A DNA stretch of 64,000 bases from Sinotaia quadrata. Lineage: Eukaryota > Mollusca > Gastropoda > Architaenioglossa > Viviparidae. The notes below the pieces were generated by a model, which saw nothing but the letters and a program-made list of their open reading frames with translations, did no database searches and was not told the origin of the DNA. The stretch is from the NCBI GenBank assembly GCA_028829895.1, contig CM054183.1, positions 15,037,975 to 15,101,974 on the forward strand, given 5' to 3'. Within the stretch, counting starts at the first letter, position 1. Each line of letters starts with the position of its first letter. This document shows positions 48,500 through 60,026 of the stretch, in pieces. The position numbers and the translations under genes are program-made.

Positions 48500-50940
48500 T
48501 GTTGATGACGATGATAATGAGGATAAAATATAACTATAATATATATAATCAATGCTATGTTTCAGTACTAAAACTTTATCTGAATGCAAAATGTGAAGAG
48601 CATGAAAATATTAATATCACTGAAATGTTTAGATTGGCATAGAAATGAATAATAGTGTGCATTTTAGCATTTAATATAAATTAAAAAGTTCAAATTATAC
48701 GGAATAATATTTTAGCACAGACATAGTTTATTTTTCATATTGCCAGATGTGGTAATTATAATTTTATTTTAAAATAATTTAAAATTATAGTGGCGAATGG
48801 AGATAAGTATACTAGTTAATTAATAAAATTATCAGTTAATTTTCTAATAAATTATGGCAGTAATTGTCTGAACTTGAAAAAACTTTTAGTTTCAATGCTA
48901 GTGACAAGCAAGTAGGATAGTAATGTATTTTGTTTTGCTCTTTTAAATATTGTTAAACTTTACTTTCTATTAAAGTTTTGTTAGTTGTTTTAGTACCACG
49001 TGTGACGTAACTTCGTTATTTGTTGTTGTAAGTTGTAAGGACAGTTTAATTATTACGTAATTGTTCTCTGTCCTTCTATAGATCTATATTTGTTTTTATT
49101 TGTATATTTATTTTAAATCTAATTGTCAGTTTAGCTATCGGGGGGAGCAACAAATCGGATGAAAAAAGTTGCAGATGTGTATATTTCACCAGTTGTCCGT
49201 ACTCTGCATCGACACTTGTAAAAGTGTTCACAATAACATAACGTTTTGCTACACTTCTTTATTACAACGTCACCCTACAGTACATTACGACTTGTGACCA
49301 CGCAGCCTTCATGAGGACAATGCATTGGACCGTCACTTACAGTCATCTGTCATTGACTTGTTGTGTCACACGTGAAAGTAACTGGACTGTCACGTACTGT
49401 CATTTGTCGTTGACTTGTGTCACACGTGAAAGTAACGGTCTACCATGGTGCTCACAGGAGTGTACTTGAACTGACTACGTGTTGTAGTTAACGCTCTCTT
49501 TCACACCAGAAGTCGCAATAGACCTTTCATCTGCACGATGTTTTCAGTCTTGGGCTGCTTCGAGGGGGGGGGGGAGCCCCACAACCCCACAACCTCCATC
49601 TGAAGTGGAGGGCAGAAGGCTAGCGGAAGGGGGTGAAACAAGTCGCACCTAGTTTGGCGCACACCCACAATCGCCCTCCATCGGAGGAGGGGGGGGGCGA
49701 AGCCTCATGAACTGATTACCTGTTGGTTTTGCTTTTATTTATTTTTTAATAGGTTTCAATCGGGTGTTTGTTTTATTGTGAATGTTAATGATATCTCTGT
49801 TAAACTATAGTTCGTTTTATTTTATATTTGAAACTGTTTAATAGAGAAGTCATTAATTTAGTATTTACACAACATTAGGACGAAAATATAAGCTGCGGAT
49901 AGTGTCATCACAATGAGACCTTGTAGAAATATTATTAAGTGTATCAGCGATTGTTTCCCTTACTTCGCAAATAGCTGGCCACACAGGGGACGGCACCAGG
50001 TGTCACTACTCAAATATGTTAACTTTGCATTGTTTCAGCCATTGTTAAAAAATTCAGAATCTAATTAGGTAAACTAAAGATTTCTTATCCGGCACTTGTA
50101 AGTTTAATGACAGTTTATTTAAGTAACTTGAAGATTTTTATCCGGTAAGTTCCTGCCAGACTTTACTTAGGTAAATTGAAGAATGTTTTCCGGCGCTTGT
50201 AATTCCCATGCCATAGTATATTTAGGTAAAATTAAGATTTTTTTAATGGACACATGTACGTTCCATGCCAGGGTATATTTAAGTAAATTGAAGAGTCTTA
50301 ACGACCCAAAAGTAAGTTTAGATAATTGTAATCCCATGATTACATTCAATATAATTTATTATAGCAGGGTCTGGACATGGAATTGCATAAATTGAATCTC
50401 CCCTGTACATTAGCCGGGCTTAGTACTATAAATAGGTTACACAAGCTTAGAGTGACAGTGAAGTATTCTTGTTTATTGATGTTATTATCTGATTCGTGTC
50501 ACAATCTTTCGGGTTTAACTGCTGATCGAACATGTCAAGTGACTAGGTGGTGACATAATTAATTCATCTTCGGCTACAGAGCATACGTCACTGTTACACT
50601 GTACCGTAAGTTTTAGTGTCCATCTATCTCTCCATGCATTCTCTATCGTTTTGTGCTATTCAATAATGTATCGTCTCTCCAATATCTATTAATTGTTATT
50701 GAGTTCAGAATCTCATTTTTCTGTTGTCTGCGTTGCGGTGTCTGATGAGGGGGTGGGGGGCACATGTGTCCTCCAATTTCATATGCAAGCAGGATGAGCA
50801 GCTCTGATCTTATTCGATTGTTAATTTCTAAAATAATATTCAAGCCATAAAAACTTTTTGATACGCACAGGCAGCAAAACGCAATAATTATATTTGCGTC
50901 CCCACTCCACAGACAGATTTAATTAATTATTTGGCGTTAT
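48500..50940. other. Unit 4-specific stretch without genes
   Basis: AT-rich. Around 49165-49310 the sequence (gttgcagatgtg..., actctgcatcgacacttgta) resembles the right end of the TG...CA element at 55836-57122, so a decayed LTR-like copy probably ends near 49310. G-rich runs with short inverted repeats lie at 49564-49705. Confidence 0.45.
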
Positions 50941-50954
50941 ATCATCACTTGTTT

Positions 50955-51285
50955 AGCGTCATGTAGCCCATCATTGAGATTGACGTCATATAGCCCTTCA
51001 TTGTGCTTGAAGTCAAATAGCAGATCAGTGTGCTTGACGTCATGTAGCCCAATCACTGAACTTGACTTCATATAGCTAACACTGTGCCTGACGTCATAAA
51101 GCACATCATTGTGCTTGACGTCATATAGCCCATCAACCTTTGCTTGATGTCATATAGTCCATCACTGTGCTTGACATCATAAAGCCCATCACTGTGCTTG
51201 ACATCATAAAGCCCATCACTGTGCTTGACATCATATAGCCCTTCACTGTGTTTGACATCACATAGCCAATCACTGTGCTTGCACA
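50955..51285 (+). repeat. 27-bp minisatellite carrying perfect CRE words
   Basis: About twelve copies of cactgtgcttgacgtcatatagcc-like units. Four copies contain TGACGTCA, at 50981, 51035, 51089 and 51116; the rest have one-base variants (tgacatca, tgatgtca, tgacttca). Confidence 0.9.
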
Positions 51286-51944
51286 GCTAAGTACACATAC
51301 AAAAATTGAAGAAAGGTCGTTAAGTGGAATAAATTCTGCAAGCAAAGCAGACTGCCACGCTTTAGTTGCTACCTATAGAATAATCCCAACTGAATAAACA
51401 AGACGGGCAAGTAAGTATTTGGCAGAGCTAGCTTGAAACCAGGATGACGTCACAGATCACATGTTTAAACTGTTGTTTTTTATTGACTAACAAAGTTTGC
51501 GGTTGGGAGGAGAAAAGCACACCCACTTTGGGGATGTGGCTTGTGAAGATTATGTAAACATTTCCCCGGCTTGCTGGGTGGTGTGAGGAGTGATTAACCT
51601 TTATTTATCTACTGATTGTTGATCTTTGCTAACTTTTGAATAACAAAATTGTTTAATATAAAACGATAGCAATTGTTGCTCATAGGTGTGTTTATTTATT
51701 GTCTTCTGTTATGTTAATAGTATAAAAAATTATTGATCATCAGAAAATCAAGTTCACTTAAAGAAACATATGTATATATTATCAACGCGTTTAATGCAGC
51801 GATTTCGGAATTGTTGCATAATAAATTAATTTAAAATATCGCTACGATTTAAAGCAACAAGCAATGATACAACACAAAAGGACAAAACATTAAAGAGTAA
51901 TCAGCAAGTGTGAATCATTTGACAGAGCTCTCTATCTCTCTCCA

Positions 51945-52004
51945 TCCATCCATCCATCCGCTCGTCCATGCATCTATCTATCTATCTATACATCCATGCA
52001 CCTT

Positions 52005-52081
<77 letters not shown>
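51945..52081 (+). repeat. (TCCA)n, (TCTA)n and (CT)n compound microsatellite
   Basis: Short TCCA and TCTA runs, then over 70 bp of pure CT (about 52009-52081). Confidence 0.95.
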
Positions 52082-52084
<3 letters not shown>

Positions 52085-52236
52085 TGTGTGTCGTTATATT
52101 GAACAAGAATGATTTGTAAATGATTGTCCGAAACACAACCAAAAATTGTTTCTGTTTCATGCGTGATCTAGGTATCACGGTTTGTATATGTGTTTCTCGC
52201 GAATTTTGTATTTAGGTTCGTATATGTGTTCTTTTC

Positions 52237-52650
52237 TTAGTTATCAAAGTTATGACTGTTACTTGAGACTTTTAGCTATCAATGTTATGACTGTGTTACT
52301 TGAGATAGTTAGGTATCAAAGTTATGACTGTGTTACTTGAGATAGCTAGGTATCAAAGTTATGACTGTTACTTGAGACTTTTAGCTATCAATGTTATGAC
52401 TGTGTTACTTGAGATAGCTAGGTATCAAAGTTATGACTGTGTCACTTGAGATAGCTAGGTATCAAAGTTATGACTGTTACTTGAGACAGTTAGGTATCAA
52501 ATTTATCTGTGTTACTTGAGATAGCTAGGTATCAAAGTTATGTCTGTGTTACTTGAGATAGCTAGGTATCAAAGTTATGACTGTTACTTGAGACAGTTAG
52601 GTATCAATGTTATGTCTGTGTTTCTTGTGACAGTTAGATATCAAGGCTCC
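52237..52650 (+). repeat. 35/37-bp minisatellite, about 11-12 copies
   Basis: Units of ggtatcaaagttatgactgt...cttgagatagcta, with a two-base length variant (gt present or absent). Unit 4 only. Confidence 0.93.
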
Positions 52651-52734
52651 TAACTGAGTTTCTTACAAAAGTTAACTTTCTATTTTTCCCTTGCCAGTTA
52701 GAAATATTTCAGTGTGAGAACTAAGCATGCAATC

Positions 52735-53275
52735 CTACTGTTAGGAAAATTGCGGGTAGGATAAGACATCAGCAAAGTCGTTTGGGAAATGTTGCCTATC
52801 CCTATTTTAAATTTAATTGTTATATAAATTGCTAACTTGTCAATGTAACCCATCCTTGGGCACTCCTTATGGCGGTATTTTGAAAGTGTCTGAATTTTAA
52901 GTAAACGCTCGAGGCGAGAATAGACTACTAGAAAATGCTGATGTAATGCAAACCAGTGACTATTTTTATTATCCAATGGTTATGATTTACGACAACGAGA
53001 CCAGCCAATGGGCTGAGATCAAAAAGTTTACTGCTGTAGATAGGGGCTCTCTAAATATAGATTAAAGTCAGATTTGTCTTCTCCTTTAGTAACAAGTTTT
53101 CCACCTATGAAACAATGAGTGACATTAAATATTTATCTTAAATTTTGTGGAAGAGAGAAATTATTTGCACCGCTCGTGCTTGTTACCCAACAAGTGAGAG
53201 TTGTGTCTGCAGGAGGATCATTAATAAAATAAATTAAGATTCTCATCACTTGAAATTATTTCAGGGCGACAGTTA
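52735..53275. repeat. Segment duplicated at 63188-63700
   Basis: Nearly identical to 63188-63700 from gcgggtaggataagacatc to catcacttgaaatta. Open frames on the minus strand in both copies are probably a by-product of high DNA identity; no domain recognised. Two CCAATGG words flank a 30-bp spacer near 52974-53010. Confidence 0.85.
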
Positions 53276-53309
53276 AAGTGCTGGTAGCAGATTGGAAACA
53301 CTGAAAAAT

Positions 53310-53970
53310 GGCGATCGGGGTGGTTATGTGTTGAAGATTAATGCAAACTTACACTTGCCTGAGACCTTTTTTTAAATTTGCGAAAAGACACTTTCACCAG
53401 TTTTGTTCTCTCCGTTCTTGCTCAAACAAGAAATAAAGTTTTATTCTGTAATTTATGATGCAAACAATTGTGCTTGTGTGGTGCCACTTACTCCCCTTTT
53501 AATTATTTTTATCATTATATTAATTAACTAATTCTAATTCTAAATTGGTACACAGATGAAGCAGACTTTCTCATTTAATTAATTATTTAACTGTAATTGT
53601 AAAACTCTACACAAAGAAAAGAATAAAAATTACTTTTCCAAACCGTTTTTTTTGTTTTGTATATTATTTATAATCATTATAGATTCTTCCTTTGGTTCTC
53701 TGATTTCACACATACACACAAGCGCGTGCGTGCGTGCGCAAATAAAAGCAGGCACATGTACAAATATTCACACACATATACATACACACGTTCATAAGCG
53801 TACGCACAAACAAAAAAGCATTCAAAGTCTTATACATATAGACTACATAAGCGAGCACGTATTTTGTTGTTTATTCTTTGCAATTAAAAGAAGAGCTTAA
53901 AAGATTTGAGTTTCATTCACAAGAAATATTTGATTGTATCAGAGTTTGTAGCAGAAACAGATTCCTCATC
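53310..53970. repeat. Unit-shared noncoding segment (unit 4 copy)
   Basis: Counterpart of 29700-31058 without the GATA tract. No gene. Confidence 0.75.
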
Positions 53971-54105
53971 GTAGTAGTAGCCATTGTAGCAGTGATTGTA
54001 GTAGTCATAAACATAGCAGAACTGGTTGTAGTATTGGTAGTATTAGTAGTAGCAAATACTATAGTAGTAGTTGTTGTAAAAGTAATAATAGTTATAGTAG
54101 TAGAC
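53971..54105 (+). repeat. GTA-type trinucleotide tract, unit 4
   Basis: Close to the unit 2 version. Confidence 0.92.
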
Positions 54106-54171
54106 ATGTTATTTTTTATTATTAGTGTTCATTAAGTCATAAATATTAATTAACTCTAAGTACATTTGTAA

Positions 54172-54537
54172 ATTAGATTGAATATAATAGTTAATCAAAG
54201 TAGAGATGTGTGTTGCTCTAGCCTGAGATTGAATATAATAGTTAATCAAAGTAGAGATGTGTGTTGTCTCTAGCCTGAGATTGAATATAATAGTTAATCA
54301 AAGTAGAGATGTGTGTTGTCTCTAGCCTGAGATTGAATATAATAGTTAATCAAAGTAGAGATGTGTGTTGTCTCTAGCCTGAGATTGAATATAATAGTTA
54401 ATCAAAGTAGAGATGTGTGTTGCTCTAGCCTGAGATTGAATATAATAGTTAATCAAAGTAGAGATGTGTGTTGTCTCTAGCCTGAGATTGAATATAATAG
54501 TTAATCAAAGTAGAGATGTGTGTTGTCTCTAGCATGA
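54172..54537 (+). repeat. 52-bp minisatellite, about seven copies, unit 4
   Basis: Same family as 41384-42225, more homogeneous; two copies have lost one base in the gttgtctctag part. Confidence 0.95.
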
Positions 54538-54914
54538 GAAAATGAGAATGCAGACTTTGCTTTTTGCAAACGAACTCATCAGGTGAGGTGTTATGAGTCC
54601 CCTTGTTATGTACGAGTTGTAGAACGAACCAAAATCAGACCCTTGACTACAAACGGTAAAAGAACGCTCTATTGTGTTAATGGTTAAGATTTCACCAGGA
54701 AATGTTATGTTATTATAAACATGCCTAACTTCTATTTTGTTTAAGAGACACAGGCCGAATTAAGTATTTATTCATTTAGTAATTTTTAGTGTAGTTGAGA
54801 CCTGCAATTATATCTGTTTCATGTCTCTCTTTTGTTTGTATTGAGGGCTTTGGGTGCCTATGCTCAACTATTCATATGAAATGCTCTGTTGAGGGTCTAC
54901 CATCTTTGTCAAGA

Positions 54915-55158
54915 AGAATGCAAGTTTAGTCTGTCATGTGAATTGACAGTAGAGTACAAGTTAAGTCATTCATATGGATTGATAGCAGAGTGCAAGTTAA
55001 TTCTATAATAATGATTGACAGCAGAGTGTAAGTTAGCAAGTGCAAGTCTTTAATATGGATTGACAGCACAGTGTAAGTTAGCAAGTGCAAGTCTTTAATA
55101 TAGATTGACAGCACAGTGTAAGTTAGCAAGTGCAAGTCTTTAATATGGATTGACAGCA
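54915..55158 (+). repeat. 36/51-bp minisatellite, unit 4
   Basis: Related to 42602-43022 but with a different expanded unit (cagcacagtgtaagttagcaa...). Confidence 0.88.
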
Positions 55159-55835
55159 GTGTGAAATAAACTTGTTAAAGACCACTAGTGACGTTGTGTG
55201 TCGATCAAGAGCAGAATGAAGAAGGTAGTTAGTTTTTGAGCATTGTTCAACTTTTTCATTTTCAATACCTTTTTTTTATTAATTCTTTCAATCTTGCCAT
55301 ATCTATTCGCGCAGCGTGACGTCTTGAGTGTGTCGTCATAAATTTTAGTGATAGTCTAATTATAACGTCTTGTTCTCTATTCGTCTAAACATATTTTATT
55401 TCAATTTCTCAGTCTTCTCTGAGTGTGCGATGTCAGTTAAATTGACCAGCGTGCACTCTCATACCTTCATACCTGCATAACATTTTCTGATATATGTATA
55501 TTTATAACCAGTAGTACATACATACCCTGTATCGCCACCGCTACATTTTTAATATCATTAAGGAGTGAATACTTGGTAGAGTACATTATTACAAAGTCAC
55601 GCCAGGGTACATCGCGACCTGGACATATTAGTGGTGGGTTGCGACATTTTAACATGGGGAGGCAGTGAGATAAAATCTTTAGGAACGTTTTCTAATTGGA
55701 GAGGAACATATTCTAATTGGAGACGAATATATTCGAGAGGAGAGGATATAAGACCTTGGTAGGGATGTATTAGTACTGGATTGGAATATTTCTTTAGAGA
55801 TGGACTGAGACAGAGTAGATAGGGTTCAGTAAGAG

Positions 55836-57122
55836 TGTTATATAATGGGAAATTTTTCAATATATTTTAAATACATTTTCATGACGTGTAATTTAATTTG
55901 AAATGCTATTTGTAATTTGAATAACGTGTACATTGCAACATACTTGTTTCGGCAGTGAAGTCCTTAACGAATGAGTCGTGCATGGTGGCAGATTTACTGA
56001 CCAGTCTTTAGTACCTTCATCAGATAGGTGAGCGAGTGTTTGTTGTTTAAATGGCCAGTAAATGTGGGAAGGGATTAATTTGCAGCAAGTGTGTGTTTTG
56101 GGATATACAATGGGATGCATTGTTACTAGATCGGCAGAGGTGGTCAGAAGTTGTTACGAAAGTCATAATAGTATTAGCTCTAAGTAACTGGCCATATCAA
56201 AAGCATGTCTAGCAGACACAGGTGTGATTTTAAGGGGAGATAAAATTGATAGAAAATTTTACCCATTACTCTTTTTTCAATCGTCTCTTGTGGTGAGCGT
56301 TTCGAGACTGGGTCCCTCCCTACATTGGGCTGTACCTGGAGCAGTAAACCCTGGCTGGATAAGATGAAAGCGTGTTGTATTGTGTGAATGGTTAGGTTTT
56401 ATTATGATGCTATATACTATGTTTTATTTTGAACAGATTAACATTTATTTCTTTCAGAGGCCTATGCCACACTTAGTATTTATTAATAGAGCAATTGACT
56501 GGACACTCAGACTCTGCAATTGCTTGTGTTTCAGGGTTACTGGTTCTGATTTCTGGTTTTTAGTTTTCGTTTTCGTTTTTGTCTCATCTTGATCTTTGAT
56601 TTCAAGTGTGATGTGGAATCTGTACCTGATGTGATGTCATGTCCTATTGAGAGTCTACCATCTTGTGTACGTCACTCGTGCATTCAGATAGTGGCTTGAA
56701 CTTGCTCTATGTGGCATTATGATGAAATATGTTGCCTATTTTTCTAAATCTTGTTAACTTTTCTTTTTATTATTTCTTGTTATTATTCTGTAATCTCGCG
56801 TATTTGTTAGTAAAAGTAATTTCTATCGTTTGTTATCGTAGTCTGAAGTGATAATCTAATGATTACATCTTGCTCTCTGTTCGTCTATCCATAATTGTCA
56901 TACATTTATTCATTAACATCGATTCTCAGCTATAACTGAGTGGGGGCCGTGAGCCAACTTGGCGGCGTACTACTATATATCGGCGTAACAGTTGCAGATA
57001 TACATATATAAACAGTGATCCATACTCTACATCGGCGCTTGTAGATGTCTTGTATCATAACTAATTATTAATATTTGATATAATCCATTATTACAAAGTC
57101 AACCCAGAGTACAGAGGCGACA
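55836..57122. mobile_element. Probable solo LTR or TG...CA element, 1,287 bp
   Basis: Starts TGTTATATAATGG and ends ACAGAGGCGACA. It is flanked by aagag (55831-55835) and aagtg (57123-57127), a 5-bp target duplication with one mismatch. Deleting the element and one flank restores gtaagagttgtacaggg, which is exactly the unit 1 sequence at 11498-11514. The other units also have an empty site. No protein inside, as expected for a solo LTR; the family is unknown. Confidence 0.8.
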
Positions 57123-57400
57123 AAGTGTTGTACAGGGATATTTTAAAGTTAGGTAGAGATGTATTAGAGTTCAATATAATATAAAGTACCGATAAAAATC
57201 CAGTACAAAACGAAATTATTAGCATTTTAAAAAAAAAAATATGACTGGCTACCTTTAAATGTAGATCTGCTATGTTTCTCTCTTAACGACAGTAACATTC
57301 GTTTAAATATAGGCTATAAATCAATAAATTGCAGTCAACCTTTAGCATTTGTATATATCATACATTGAGTCTAATCAAGCGCATACAACATTAAGCCAAT

Positions 57401-57406
57401 TTTATT
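57401..57406 (-). promoter_or_regulatory. Candidate polyA signal of receptor 5
   Basis: AATAAA on the minus strand, 99 bp past the stop. Confidence 0.6.
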
Positions 57407-57504
57407 AATAAACGAAAACTTCTTAAGCTATTCAGACTTGATTTACGAAATTACAATTTAACAATGAAAATTCATATTTGTAAATTTGAATAACTCACCA
57501 ATAT

Positions 57505-58722
57505 TCAACTAGAACTCATATTAGTACGTTCGGTTGATAAATTGCCCCATAATTTTTCTTTCGTTTTCTTCCCGAAACTTGTACATCGTAGTTCTCTAGC
57601 AACTTCTCTAAATCTGGAACTGGTTTTATAATAAATGAAAAAGTTGAAAGTTGAATTGAAATATAAAAATAACCAAACAACATTCATCATAAATGTGTAC
57701 GTGTTGCCCAAGCGTTCACCGACATAGAAATCAACAAATACACAACTAGAAATGTATATAAAACATTCCGGTGTTCGGCAGACGATAAAAGATATCGAAA
57801 TAAAAATGAGGGTCCGTGTGAGAGACACGTCTCTTGCCGACATCGTTGAGGAAGCCGAAGACACCGAGCGCGATCTCCATGCGGTCATCTTCCGTAAACT
57901 GATAACAGTGACGATCGTGGTTATGACGACAACCGTGGTACAGGACAAGGGTAGGACTAAGCCCAAAACAACTCCTTGTAAGACGTCGATAAGCTTTTTG
58001 TTCGCCAAGTATTCTTTACTGGGAATTCCAGTCACGCCCATGGAATTGGTTAATGGGTCAAAGACGCAGATAAGACTCACTTTCATGACCACTATATACA
58101 TACAAACCAGCATGACTGTTGACAAAGAAAAGAGAATGACGGCCATAGTTTTCGTCTTGACGTAATTTCGCGATAGTAAAGGACTGACGACGCAGAAACA
58201 TCTTTCACATGCAATGACTGTTGTAGTAACTCCTGAAGTCCAGCTAAAACCGTTCAAAAGAATGAGTTTGACATTATGAAAGAACAACACAATGACCCCA
58301 TATCGTGGTCTGTTCAAAATGGCTAAATACAATCGATCGGCAAAATAACAGTAGTAATGGAATACGAAAACAAAGTCTGCTAACGATCGCCAAAACATGC
58401 ACAGATTGATTCTCTCTTTGAGACCTTGTTTGTAAAACACCGCCATGTTGATGACGTTGGTCGGCGCGTTGATCAGAAAGAAAACAGGCAGTAAGACACC
58501 TAGAATGACGTCACCAATCAAACGTTCAAGTTCAAAACTAATCGGGTCCTGTGAATTATCCCCTGACATTAATCCTGTAACATTCATTACGAAACATCCA
58601 GTTAATAGTGCTGTTGACAGAAAACTGGTGTTGTCTCCCACAACGGAGTCCAAGGTGGAAGTGGCAATGAAACCAGTAATACTGATGTCTGTGGTTATGG
58701 TAAAGATGCGACTGGGCTCCAT
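57505..58722 (-). CDS. Chemosensory-type class A GPCR, receptor 5
   Basis: Intact 405-residue single-exon receptor. The N-terminal tail resembles receptor 4 (ATSTL.S, NTSFLSTALL) with sequons N31 and N47. Helix 2-3 sequence (YYCYFADRLYLAILN) follows receptors 2-4, yet the helix 3 exit VVSPLLSRNYVKTK and the VML phrase of helix 4 match receptor 1, and DNA there is identical to receptor 1 over more than 50 bp. Helix 4 and outer loop 2 then have private changes (VCMYIVVMKVSLICV). The tail CTSFGKKTKEKLWGNLS resembles receptor 4. The mosaic suggests gene conversion. The start codon context differs slightly (gatccATGGAGCCC). The 3' neighbour is interrupted by the 1.3-kb LTR-like element 380 bp past the stop, beyond the polyA signal. 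Confidence 0.9.
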   Translation of the reverse strand: MEPSRIFTITTDISITGFIATSTLDSVVGDNTSFLSTALLTGCFVMNVTGLMSGDNSQDPISFELERLIGDVILGVLLPVFFLINAPTNVINMAVFYKQGLKERINLCMFWRSLADFVFVFHYYCYFADRLYLAILNRPRYGVIVLFFHNVKLILLNGFSWTSGVTTTVIACERCFCVVSPLLSRNYVKTKTMAVILFSLSTVMLVCMYIVVMKVSLICVFDPLTNSMGVTGIPSKEYLANKKLIDVLQGVVLGLVLPLSCTTVVVITTIVTVISLRKMTAWRSRSVSSASSTMSARDVSLTRTLIFISISFIVCRTPECFIYISSCVFVDFYVGERLGNTYTFMMNVVWLFLYFNSTFNFFIYYKTSSRFREVARELRCTSFGKKTKEKLWGNLSTERTNMSSS

Positions 58723-58801
58723 GGATCTTTGTTAAGACAAGACTAATTTTGTGTTTTGTGAAGATAATTCATCACTGTTACAAATTGTTGCAATTTTTAC
58801 T

Positions 58802-58986
58802 TACAATCACTTCGTCCAGTCCATAAAGCGTAATTCTGACGTAACTTTCGCTATTTTCAAACAAATTACAATCATTTCGTACAGTCCATGAAGCGTAATT
58901 CTATTTTCAAACAAATTACAATCACTTCGTCTAGTCCATGAAGCGTAATTCTGACGAAACTTTCGCTATTTTCAAACAAATTACAA
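58802..58986 (-). promoter_or_regulatory. 65-bp tandem array upstream of receptor 5, three copies
   Basis: Copy 1 has TGACGTAA, copy 2 has lost the motif by deletion (attctattttcaaac), copy 3 has TGACGAAA. Confidence 0.75.
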
Positions 58987-59397
58987 AAGAGAAGAGACGT
59001 TGGAAATAAGCGTTTGAATTCGCGAGGCAGAACTCACAATTTATAATGTACATGGTCAAATTAGCAATATCGGATATTTTTTATTAAACAAGTAAATTTA
59101 ATTTTAAATAATAGGGTGTGTAGTAATATTTTTTTAATTTTCTATTATGCTAAATTATTGTATTTTATAAAATAGAAAATAAATTAAAATACTCATTATA
59201 TTTGCTATTTTACTTGAAATTATTTTATGAGATTAAAACAAATCCGAAGAACTATTGTAAAATATTTTCCTAAAGCCTATAAAAAGATTGTGTACAATTT
59301 TCTTTTAAATTTTATATATTTCCAGTTTCGTTAATTATCCTGACAATTTTGCATTTTGTCACATTATTTATAGTTATATTTATCGCGAATGGCTATG

Positions 59398-59403
<6 letters not shown>

Positions 59404-59438
<35 letters not shown>
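59404..59438 (+). repeat. GA tract, unit 5
   Basis: About 35 bp of GA at the conserved position. Confidence 0.94.
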
Positions 59439-59441
<3 letters not shown>

Positions 59442-59814
59442 TGGAGGATGAGAAAAAACAAAACCCTAATAGGAAAGTAAGCAAGTCAAATATGTGAGAG
59501 ACGATTGGTGACTGTTGAATTATCATTAATAAAGTAAAATTAATATTCTCATCATCTGAAATTAATTATGAAAGATTTATTTATAAATAATAATAATAAT
59601 TTCATTAACCATATGACGTTCCTGTCACACAAATCTAATAGATAAGAAAGAGAGTCAGATAGAAGAATATTCACAGAGAGAGAAAATATAATTATAAAAT
59701 ATAAATATTTAGCTGTAATTTCACATTTGAGTAGAAATAATCACCTACAATATTCGTAATTCCCAGCCTCAAATTAAAATAATTATGTTGTGGTCTATGG
59801 AAAATAAAATAAAT

Positions 59815-60026
59815 AATATTTCTGCAGTCTGTAAGTGTAACTTATTTAAGCACGCGTACGAACGTAAGGACTAACACACGGTGTATATATGAGATCGATC
59901 AGACACATTTGCAAACACACCAACTATACGCGGTAATAAGAAAATTGTGGCCTGTACGTCATAATTCTCGCCGTCATTTCGATTGACCTAAGTATAACTC
60001 TGACTGAACTATTTAATTGTTCTGGT
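59815..60026 (-). promoter_or_regulatory. Conserved distal upstream block, unit 5
   Basis: Identical 29-bp core; the base just after it differs (cgtaagg instead of cgtaaga). About 1.1 kb upstream of the start codon. Confidence 0.5.

Larger units (their letters stand above)
43622..55775 (-). repeat. Receptor array unit 4 (12.2 kb)
   Basis: Contains receptor 4, the long AGT array, about 4 kb of private sequence (48.5-52.7 kb) with a CRE-bearing minisatellite, a second copy of the catcacttgaaattagtt segment, and the usual right-hand part without the GATA tract. Confidence 0.82.

Noticed and set aside
47591..48589. 332-codon poly-Leu frame on the minus strand
   Set aside because: Produced by the AGT/AGC trinucleotide array; no other sequence character and frames are open by periodicity.
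52698..52976. 92-codon minus-strand frame, similar to one at 63170-63460
   Set aside because: Not listed as a gene because similarity is explained by DNA-level duplication; kept only as a finding.
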